A DNA stretch of 64,000 bases from Hofstenia miamia (taxonomy: Eukaryota > Xenacoelomorpha > Acoela). The first letter of the stretch is position 1. The number at the start of each line of letters is the position of its first letter. Where the stretch lies: contig SCFE01000039.1 of the NCBI GenBank assembly GCA_004352715.1, forward strand, positions 1,271,258 to 1,335,257, written 5' to 3'. Below the pieces are notes generated by a model. That model saw nothing but the letters and a program-made list of their open reading frames with translations. It made no database searches and was not told the origin of the DNA. Position numbers and translations under genes: made by a program. Below, piece after piece: positions 34,801 through 47,027 of the stretch.

Positions 34801-37800
34801 GAACAGCAGGAGTGTCAACTAGGATCTTGTTTTGAGCAAGCAAGATATAGATGCTACTTCCCTAACTACTATAGCTAATGTTTTCATATAAANGAGAACC
34901 ATAAAAACATATAACAAAGAATTATAAGTTTCGAAAACATTTCCAGTATTTTATGCAAAGAAAACCATGCAAATGTTCCTTAATAAAGATCACATACCGA
35001 TTTCCCTGTCTTCTAATATCGTTTATTCATACGACTGTGATGAATGTTCAAGTTCATACATTGGCGAGACTAGAAGACATTTAGAAACTCGGGCAAAAGA
35101 ACATATAAGAGGGCATCTACAATCAGAAATATATATTCATGGGTGTGCACTTAAGCTAAAAAAAAAATTAACATACTAGTAAAACATCGTGAAACTAAGA
35201 TAGTAGAAGCCATATGTATTAAATCAACCAAGAAAACCTTAATAAATAAACAAAGACATCAATCAAATTTAAACATTTATTAAAGATCAAATACATTTAA
35301 TGAAAAAAATTCGGGAACATTGCTACAAATGCTTGAAGATGACAACAATGTTTGTCGAAACATTTTCGCGATAAAAGCAATAAAAGTTTTCATAATGTAA
35401 GCACAGCGTTTCAAATTAACTTTTTGAAGCTGAATGCGACTATGTATTTTATTTTTCCCTATCTTTAAAAGAAGTTCATATTTTTTTACAATTTTCCTCA
35501 AGTGGCCCCTTGTCTATGTAGTTTTTTATGTTTTCACTCATGTTGCAAAATTGTGTAGATTTTCAGGATTAGCAGTAAAATATACATTTTTTGAATATTC
35601 AGAAATTGGGCTATCAGCACAGAACAGCAGGAGTGTCAACTAGGATCTTGTTTTGAGCAAGCAAGATATAGATGCTACTTCCCTAACTACTATAGCTAAT
35701 GTTTTCATATAAATACCTCTATTGAAAAGATCAGTATCTTTTAACGCTTAGCGATTCTAATCTATTTCCAGTACATTGATATATTGCTTTCTGTTGTATT
35801 ATAGAAAACCCCACAGAATTGTATCAACAAACAAAGTCGGAAAATCAGTGTTGGTCGATTTAAATCATTGATTTAAATCAAAGCACATTATTAGTTCAAT
35901 TATTGATTTAAATCAAGTACACTAAAAGAGGTACAAGTAGTGTATTCTAATTGTTTTGTCATTACCCTAATATTGGAATTGGCAAACTCTGAATTTAATG
36001 TTTTGCATGTTTTTTATCTTCAGTTTATTTAAAATTGATTAAATTATTGTATTTCAAAAATAGTAGTATCATAAGGATTTCTAATATTTACTACATTGGA
36101 AGATTGTCTGGGTAAAATTGAAATTTAGGTAAAAAATCCGATTTAAATAAAAAAATCAGAATTAAATCAGATTTTCCCAACGCTGCGGAAAACACAATTA
36201 GTCAAATTTTCACAAGAACTGAAGTGGATTGATGATCAAGACATATGTACTTGAAAATTGTTGTTTCTACAGTCAAGAAATAGTTAAACATAGAGAGTGT
36301 TTTGTGGAAACTAATTAGAGAAATTCGATCAGCATGGAGTAAACAAGATATGCCAACACATGCTTGAAGTATAATATGATTTCTGCTCATATTTTTTTTA
36401 TCACTAAAGACTAATTGGAATTCTAATGAAAACAAACCGTATTGCACTAATAGAGAAGATGCTCAAAGCTGTACTTCTAAATTATTAACACCAATTTAAT
36501 TCCTTAACAAAAAAATCCAACACCTCAAACCGTAATACAGCTGTGTCCTCATTCTCATGTAACGGGGTCTTCAGAGCCTCCCCGAGCATACCCTTGAGGA
36601 TACTATTTTACATTTGACAAGCAATTGCTAAAATTCTTCCATCTAAGAATAAAATATTGAGCGCAGGAAGACCAATCTTAGAGAATCTTCAGTTTCCTAA
36701 AATTTTAATATTACATAATTTCAGTGAAAATAGCGAAATGATTGATGATCTACTTAAAACAGACCAGCGCGGATATGATTAAAGTGCTGCTTTAACTTAT
36801 TCATGTTTTAAAAGGGTTGGATTTAAAAGTTCATCATAAAATTAGATTATTTCAATACGTCTGGAGAGATGGAGGAGTAACAATATTACCACAATGATGT
36901 TTGAATTATTTGTAGGAAACATATACCAAGTGCTATGCAACTGAATACGTTTATAATATTCAAATTGCAAACTCGAAAATGAATTCTGAAATTTTTTTAA
37001 AAGTAGAACAACAATGATCCAATTTGTCAATGAAACACAAAAAATCAGCTATTCCAATTTAGGGTTAAATTTGCATTATTTTTTGTTTGGAAATTATTTT
37101 CTCGGAATTTTAATGCTGCACAAGATCAATACGAACACCAGGCGCTACTAAAATATTAAAATATACATGTGCAAGTGTATGTCCATGGTTAGAAACTCAA
37201 TAAATTTCAAATAATTGTGGTATATTCTTAATGCCCAATGAAATAAATAGTGAACAAAAATGTCAACTTTTTTTATTGGTACAGCAATATTGTATTTGGT
37301 TTTGGAGAAAAATATTCAAGTTTTCAGTCGAAAGCACGTGGCAGTTTCATTTTCAGGAAAAAGGGGGAATTTTCATTCTGAAAACCAATGTTATTGAGCC
37401 TTACCTGAAATTAATCGCATGTCTGAAAATATCTAAGCCCCCTGTATCCGCATTTGCCATTTTCCTGCTAGCCATATTCAGCCTATGCTGCAACTGTTAG
37501 AGTGTGCGATTTCCTCAAATAAACCGCTGATTAGTATCAATCCCTCTTCTTTCCAAGCATTTACTTGACATTTTGTAGTCATTTCTAAGCATAAATTGTT
37601 TGAAAATTCTAATGAATGGAAGAGAGATAGTAAACATGTAGATACGGAAATCATTGTTGCTAAATGGGAATAGATTTGACATTTTTGGTAAACTTCTAGT
37701 TGCGCTATGATTTTTAGCTTGATTTTGTTCATCTTTTTTTATTATTACTCATTGAAAAAAACGTATTTGTCCTAGTGAAACATTTTGAAATGCAAAATAC

Positions 37801-40800
37801 CGTACATCGTTTTATGCATCCCGCACATGTGAATCTGTCACTATGTTCGCTTTAGAATTCGTAAATGCTAAAAATATTTTATTCAACAATAAGACACTAG
37901 GGAATATCCAGCACTTCTGAGTAGGCTAAACTAAGTTTGTTTAATGAATGGCAAAACTTGTTTAAGGAATTTTAAAATTAGTGTGGGATAGTGGATGCTG
38001 CTTATTCACGCTGTGTTTTTGGGAAATATAATTGAGTTTTCAAATTGTATATTTTTAGTCGCTATACCTACGAGAATTGCTCGCATTTTCAGATGGAGTT
38101 TGTCTTGCAATGAAAAAGCTTGAGGCACAATCACAAAGAACGTTTACTTTGTTCTCTATTGTTCTATCATGCAGAGGCATATGTGTTGATGCTGAAATTC
38201 CTCCCAAGGTATTGTATTGATCATGGAAAAATTATTAACTTATTATTTTATTGCGTTCGTAAATTATGTCAGTTTCATCGAAGCGCGATCTGATTTATGC
38301 TATACTTCATAATGGGAAAATAGCGGGCTAAGCCTCATTCAGCCTAATTTAGTGTTTACGGAATTTTTTACGGAAATTTAAAATCTATAAATTTAGAAAA
38401 AAAGCTTTTATTATTCATTCTGAAAACCAAATTTATTGAGTGTTAGCTTAATTTATGACGACATTTTCATTGTTTTTTTGTAGATTTCAAACTCTTAACT
38501 GCCATAATTTTTGGGCGATATTACATGCATAAAACTTCTCCAATTTTGATTTTTTCCCTTTCGTGAAAAAGCAGTCACTTTAGCAATTTTACTCACAGTT
38601 CTGTTTTTATATTCACTTGTATTTAGGCGGATGCTTCTCTTAAACTTCTTGCAGACACATGCAGTATTTCCGTGGATCAACTCTATTCTCTGCATACTGC
38701 AACTCTTCTTAATTCACTGAAACCTTCACATACCTCATGGACTTTGTTCTCTATGGAAAAGTTAATATTCGATTCAATTATCCTAAACCAAGGTATGTTT
38801 TCCGAATGATAAGTTACGAATTTTGTTGGATTAAGTTTTTGTGTTAAATTATATCCAATCAAATATTTCAGAACTATTGAAACTACAAAAGTTGTCTACA
38901 AATCTGTTAGTTTGATAAATAATTTCTTGTCATTCTAAAACTCTTTTCTGTTCAAATGCATTTTATGAAATCTATGGGCTTTTGGGGATTTAAACTTTTC
39001 TTTAGTTATTCTGCAAATTTAATGCATTGAGAATAATGACTAATGATTGTTCGATAGCTAGTGTAGTTTAGCATAATATTTGTTATTTTATATACTTCAA
39101 ATTGGAAACATTTTCTATATGTATAGTGATTTGAAACGTTTTTTTCATTAGATGTCAATATTGGAGATTTGGCTGAAATCATTTTTGATCTGATGTCCCC
39201 AAGCTTAGAGCCTGAAAAAGATGTAGAATTGCGCTTAAAGACAATAACGCTTCTCTGTCAAATGCTTCTACAGACAAGGTATTTAAATTTTACAAATAAG
39301 TGTTTTACTATCTCAAAGTATGCATAATTTGGCTTTATTAGTATAGAATTTCTGTAAACAAATTTAAGAGATATTAAGAGATCAATAATCAAGGTGATTT
39401 TAAAGTGGAAATTACGCCCTGTGCGTTCTCGAAATTTATGTACTTGCAATTTTCGAATGGCGTCAGTTATGTTAATTTGATATTGAATGGTACATTGCGT
39501 GTTGCCTAATTGAAGAAATGTATATAATTTTCTGATTGAAAGTCTTTCTACAAAACAATGGTCATGAATCATGATCCATTTTTGGTTATGTCATATTGTC
39601 TAGCGAATGATCATAACTAGCCTCAAAGTTTTTGAATTGATTGATATTGTGTGGTGATTAAGTTTAGATGTTTTTATTTTTTTAATATAAAAATTTTCAT
39701 TTTCCAGTCATTAATAAAATCTATATTAAAACCATTAGTTTATTATAATGATAGTTGACAGGGCTTGCTTTTTTCAATTTAACAACATTACCATTGGTTG
39801 ATTAATATACTTTACTATACTATAAGTTTTAATTACTAATTTTTAACAAGTTACAAATGCAAATAGTAGAATTCATTTTTTATACTGATAAACTAGTTGA
39901 TTTTTTAATAGTGATTTTACATTTATGATATTGATAGGTCTATGTGCCCAGTCAAGACTCGAATTTCGAAATGCGCATAAAATATACTTTGTCCAAGACT
40001 GTCATTTGCACATTAAATGAGAAGGCGTACGGTGTAATTTATTGATATGAGTTGATTTTGTGATATTAACTAGTTCAGTTTTTTTCTCCATAATAATTCT
40101 TTCTAAGCGGCACAATCCTAAATTTCATAGTACAGCGAAGACTGTCTTGCATATTCGAATTAGATATGTTTATGCCCTAGAACAAAATAACTATGAAATG
40201 TAATGTATTTTGCAGTTTTCTTCTATGTAACTAATATTAACATGGTGTTAATAGGCGTATGTATAACTTTTATTTGAAAATATTTACGAAACAGGAAAAA
40301 TTTCTTGCAAAAGACGTCAGTGAAATTATATACGAGAATAATTTTTTTTGCGTATTGAGCATACAAATAACAAGTTTTACGTCAAGTTATTGCACATCTT
40401 CCTCTTAATTTTTTTTTCCAGACCACTGTGTTTATTTCAGCACGTCGTGTTCGCTGATTTAAATATCTTAAACTGGTTGACAAGTATGAAGCCTAAAAGT
40501 GCTCCAAAAAACGATCCAATTTGAGTGCCTTCACCATACCAACGAAGAGCTTTCATGCCTCCAATTTTTCTACATGCATTTGCCAAAATCAGCTTAGATA
40601 ATGTTGTTGTGGCAGTGAATAACATCCAGGCTATTATTATCATTGTTGATCCATATTTCGTCCCATGAAGCGGAGGCTGTGGGGATAATAATCCGATCAT
40701 CATTAGAAACAGCGCAGATATACTTGCTAAATTTAAAACTTTTAATTTGATTCTTTACATTGTTTAATACCTTATGAAAAGCCAATGCACTCTAGTATAG

Positions 40801-42138
40801 TATATATAATTAATATATGCGCGCTATATACAAATGTTAGATATACTTGAGCGCTCTGTACAAATTTCTCATATATATTGGGTGCTCTATACATTTTATA
40901 TTATTTGTGGCGCTCTATACACTTCTTTAAAGAAATTTTATTCCTTGCCTTTAAAATTTCTTTTTTCGTAATTATGCGAGCATTAGAGTTGCGTAAAGAG
41001 TAAGAATGTAAACAAATGTTAAATTCACACAATAACAAACGAGAAATTTCTAAACATAGGAAAATTTCATGCATGTTTAAATGTTTAAAGGGTTTTACAA
41101 TGTGTTGTTCGCCGCATTTGCTGGTTTTTCTCTAATAACAATTTTCGTAATTCTTCCTTTATTTAGCAATCTTTGTTTATTGAATTAATTTTTTTTCAAT
41201 TTTATTACTAGTGAAAACTAAGGAAATCCATCCTCAACTTCTTGATAGTCCCTATTGCAAAAGACTTATTTACATTTACAATCTAATAGCGAGTTTTCTA
41301 TTTGTATGCTTTTTTATAGCATTTGTAGTTAGAGCTCGGCAGCTTATTGAAAAAAACCGAAATCAAACTGAGAAAATAAATTTAAATCGAGTTTTTGGTT
41401 TTTTTTGCAGTAGCAGTCCCCTAGCATGTCATTTGTAAGAAATGACTCAGATTCCCGATGCAAACGCGAAATTCTTGTCAAACTAACTTATAATTGTGAT
41501 TACTTGATTAATTGCTTAACTCAGTGTAATGAAAATATAATTTAGAAAGTATATTTCTCTTCAACAAAATTTTTTAATGTAAATAGCAGCTAGCTCAAAA
41601 ATTGATACCAAAATTGCGGCTTTGAGGTGTAAAATACCGAAGCCGACATTGAGTTCATTATTTTGGAAACCACCGAGCACTATTTGTAGTCAATGATTCG
41701 CTTTAGAAATTGAGTCATTCAGAGAAGCACTTGCCAATAGTTGAATGTTGACTGCTCATAGCCTGTCTGCTTATAATGAACACGTTTTAAGTCACTATTC
41801 ATCGATCTACTAGAAATGTCAGAATCCCTGATTTCTTGTTGAGTGTCCATTATAGCTTCCACAGTTCGCCCATTTGCAATTAGTATTGGTCTTTAAAAGT
41901 GTATGGAGCGGCCATATATATATTTCAAATATTTCCCGTGTACTTAGCGTCCATATATCTATAAAAAACTTTCAATAACAAAATCTTAATAATGGCACAA
42001 CATCAAATTTTGTATCAAAAAGTCAAAATATCATGCTAAGCATCTCTATATAAAAAATCAGAATTTAGTTGGTTAATTTAAATTGGGTGCTAAATACAAC
42101 TAAAAATATCAAAATTGGGGTTGTATACAATACTATGA

Positions 42139-42180
<42 letters not shown>

Positions 42181-43958
42181 ATAACTATATTAATTTTTAG
42201 ATATTCAATATTGAATCCAGACTATTTTGCTTCTTAAAAACATAAACTTCAAAAATTTTATGTTCAAAAATGATTTTTTTTATAAGCAGCGTTTAACTGC
42301 AATATACGTGTACGTACCTAAAAATAACAAAATGTATGCATGTGCTTCGTTGCAAGATTGTTTGAATAACTGAATGAGACATATCATTGGACTGCTCATT
42401 GCTGAGAGATTGGTCGCCAGAATCATTGTAATGTTTCCGTATGGCATAAGCGTATATGTTTGAATTGATTTCAACATCCCATTCTGCATGAAAGCCAACC
42501 ATGTAGTTGCAGTTAATATAACGTATGGTGCTCTACTATCTGAAAAAATGAGTTATTTCAATATTCATAATAGTTCATCATTTTATTGAATTTGAGAAAT
42601 CTTAAATATTTTCTAGCTATAGATTTGCCAAGAAGCTAAAGATTAATGCTTCTCTTAAGTAATATGTATTCGCGCATTTATTTAAATATTTTTATACCTT
42701 GTATTAAATTGTCATTCATCTCGTCGATTGTTCGGGCATGTTCGCTGTGTTCTTGTAAATCTATGAAGATGAATGCAATGAGTGATATCATCATTAGAAA
42801 TGCGAGAAGTGTAAAGAATATCTCCGTGGTAAACAACGGCACTATTTGGACACACGTATGAGTTCCGTTTTTTGTTACGCTCTGCTTGGAACCAACGCCT
42901 TGAATCAAAGCAACTGCATTTGGTATCAATCCGCTCATTCCTATAATTAGAAGTTTAGTTTTTCATTTAATTTAATGGAAATAAATTGTTAAATTATAGG
43001 TTTCCTATTCATAATTATTATACATGTATTTTATTATTAATATCAAGATTTAATAGGACCATATATAGTTTAATGACTTTAAAATGACTTTTCTTGGGAG
43101 TTGTAAAGAGAAGTTGGCTACAGATTCCTTAACTTCGTTATCTTTACGTTGATATCGCGTTGATTGCACTCATTTTTACTTTTTCAGACATTTGTCATCA
43201 CGAAGCATTTATTTAAATTTTTGTAAGTAAAACTAAATTTTTGAACATAAGGCAAATTTTGGCGATTGTTGCGTTGACTACCTAAAAGTAAAATAAGCTT
43301 TATTTTCTCATCAAAAGGTTATTATTTCAGTTTCTGGGTGATTAACATCATTGTTTACGAAATGCACTTTACCGGGGATCTTAACTCTTGAAATGAAGAA
43401 AACTGTATATAATGTATAAAACAATGTAATGTATGCAAATGCGACTACTAATTTACCTTCTCCAATGAAAAATGGGACCATATATTTTTCTGATAGCACA
43501 CTCATAAATGGAAAATATGTAACTGTAGATGTGCAATCCACTATTGAGAGAATAAATGTGCTAAAAAACAACCATATACTGTGTTCGGTGCCACCGATGT
43601 CCTCAGTTCGGTTCCAAAGAAATGCAAGTAAGAAACTTCCGATGATACCGATTGATAATATTGTGTAGATGCCGTTTCTTTCGTTTATTACTGCTGGAAG
43701 ATATTTGTGGCCTATGATGTAGAGTACAGGAACTATGTTACCAATCTGAATTATGATTGCCAGATATGATGAAACGGTCCATTTTTCCGGAACCTAGTGT
43801 AGATTTAGGTTAATTTTCAAATTTCAGATTTAATTGTAAATTTCTGTTATCAAGCTAGGTTGACCACCAACAATACATTCGATTTTCAATAAAAGTGCTA
43901 TTTGTGCTATTTAACTTATAGGCTTTAATGTTATTAATGTTATAGGATTGCTGTAATC

Positions 43959-44022
<64 letters not shown>

Positions 44023-46772
44023 TGAAGAAAACAAACTGTTTGTCCTATTAAAAGACCTTAGGTATCATAAGATTAATCATAAAATATTAATATTGGAGGC
44101 TATGTTATCATAGGAAATTTTTATGTGATAAACTGAATATCCGTATCAGCTAGACATGTAGTAAAGTGCAATTGAATGTAAAAATATCTATTTTTTAATT
44201 ATGAAAATCAGTGCTGCAATATGTCAATTTTAACAGTCCAATTGAACCGATTTGGAAGTTCAAAGATATACTACATTGCTTAAACACTTCAGACTTCGTG
44301 AATTTGTTTATTAAAATTCACAAGAAATTCTATCATTTTTTTCAATTTATATATTACGGAAATATGTAATTAATATGTTTAATTTTTGGAAATAAAATGT
44401 AGCATGTTTAAAAATATAGCGCATACTACAACAAAAGTCTGATAACTGTATTCGCAACTTCATGAAGCGTTAGCAACTGGAAAGTTTTACAGTTTGAAAT
44501 AACTAGATTATGTGTTCACAAAAGCATGTTTATTAGATAATATTGTTATAATGAATGGGAAATTTTTAACCTTGTCCACAATGAGTGGGAGCTCAGCGTA
44601 TATTCCAGATATTGACAGCCATGAGCTTATTCCAAACACCACCAACGCGAAAGCTATTATCCAATTCATCGTCAACACTATCAATATTTGTTTTGATTAG
44701 TCAATAGTTGGTGGAAATTTACACTTATGCATGTTTGCATTGTTAATCACTTACAAATGCTTTTGGTTAACAACAACAAGTTGTTCGCCAATGTATATGC
44801 ACACGTACTGAGCATTTGTCAATTTATTTATTTCACTGTTTTGTTATATTTACAAACGATTCTCTTAATTGACGTTTAGCGATGTTTCGCGCCAAAAGCT
44901 GTCTTTGCATTGCCATACCATACTAAAGCTGATCTTACCAAATACAATTTGGAAAGCCGGAAGAGTTCACTGTGCCTTGCGAACAGCCGCTGCTACTGCG
45001 TTATGGACAGTTTTAGAATCAGAAATGATTCAAGCAAACGAGGTACTTTTTAGATTCCATAAACTGAAAAAGTTTTATCGCCATGCACATTAAGTTGTCT
45101 GTAGAATGTATGATTTTTCTCTGAAATATTTTTATTATATAATATTGAAAACCACAGTTCTACTACTGTTGCTCTTCGAGAACGGGTTTGATATATTTTC
45201 AGGCTTATCAAAGGCAGAGATTATATATGCTTGCATTGATGTAAAAATCAATACAACTAAGGTCATTACTCATACTATTCTTTTTCCTTAGCGAAACCAG
45301 TTTTGTACCAATATTTTTAGATAGACAAACTGAACTAATGATTTTAATAGTACATATGTTATGTGATTATGAAAAATGCATCCATTCTATTAATATCTTT
45401 TCATCAATGTATTTTATAGGCTTGTTGCAGATTGAGAAATATTACCTGCAGTTCACTCACAATTAATTTTTGCTGTTCCGCTCGCACATCTTCGCCCAAA
45501 CACAAACATTTTTTATGATAAAAAACTTCGTCAAAACAGAAATTTATTTAGTATTATAAAAAGAAATTGTTAATAATGCATATTTAGCTATAATTATTGT
45601 TATCACTGTCAACATTTAACCTGCTATGAAATCGTGAGATGAGCAAGCTGTAAACGTACTGGTGTTTTTTAAGCATTTTTCTGAGTGAAATGGAGTCTCA
45701 TATCTGAAACATGAGAGAGCCGTTAATCAAGTGGAATTTTAGACGATGGGATGAAGCAGGAGTGGACAAAGATTTGGCTTTGAAGTAATAAGACAAAATA
45801 GTCCTGTTCTGTGATAAGCCTGAGAATTATACCAAACCTTTTGGTAGTTTAATTCTGATGCGTAATAGTTTAGAAATATTAATTTTAATTTCAACATTAG
45901 AATGTTGTTGTAAAATCAAGTCAGATAAGGGTTTTCACCATTTTGTTTTTTTTAGAATTGCGTTTTTTTGTTTCTATACATTTATAGACAAAGACCTGGT
46001 TGACACCAATCTTAGAATCATTTATCTGCTTTTTAACAACTGCAACTGAAGTGTTTTACCAACTTTCATTTTCATCATCGCAGTGCAATCAATAAGGCAT
46101 TGTATCAGGAAACAGGAAACATATTTTAACCTTGTAGATTCTATTTTTTAATTTTAACTTAAACTAAGATTACAATCACGTAACATTTCTAGGTGGTTAA
46201 GCAGGAGGTAATTCAGAGTTTATAAATGTAACCTCAAACTTTCTTTATGGTTGAAATATTATAGAAATGTTCACCATTTATAGACGTTTGCCAAGTCTAT
46301 TATAAATTAATCTTTCTGTTAATCTAATTTTTAATAATTAAAAAATAATACACTTCTGCAATTCGAAATATGTATTAAACAGTGTATAAGTGAATTTGTG
46401 TTCTACTGAGATTTTCCATATTTTGTTAGCATAATCTGAAGTATTTATCTTGGCATTTGCAATGCTAAAGGATATTATAGTTTAACTCAGAGCATAGTTT
46501 TCCTGTTTGATTTGTTATAATGTAAGTATAATCCATTAACATTGTATTGTTTGCTATTAAATAATGTTATCCTATCCAAAAGCAAATAGTTCTGTCAATA
46601 CCTTTCTTTTAAAATGTCGGTTTGGGGTGTAGATTTGTGATTTATTTCAAATCGTCATTAATTAACCGCATATTCTTACATTGATGTTGGATAATCAAGA
46701 AAATGTTTCCTCTCGAATTTGACATTTCTGGTAATTAAATGTAGCTGGTTATAATGCTTTAACGCAAATTAC

Positions 46773-46808
<36 letters not shown>

Positions 46809-46993
46809 NNNNNNNNNNNNNNNNNNNNNNNNNNNNNNNNNNNNNNNNNNNNNNNNNNNNNNNNNNNNNNNNNNNNNNNNNNNNNNNNNNNNNNNNNNNN
46901 NNNNNNNNNNNNNNNNNNNNNNNNNNNNNCCTCTCGAATTTGACATTTCTGGTAATTAAATGTAGCTGGTTATAATGCTTTAACGCAAATTAC

Positions 46994-47027
<34 letters not shown>

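Noticed and set aside
41211-41438. Plus-strand frame with a hydrophobic stretch in DNAAF5 intron 10
   Set aside because: No family match and no convincing splice sites linking it to DNAAF5. Likely chance in AT-rich DNA.
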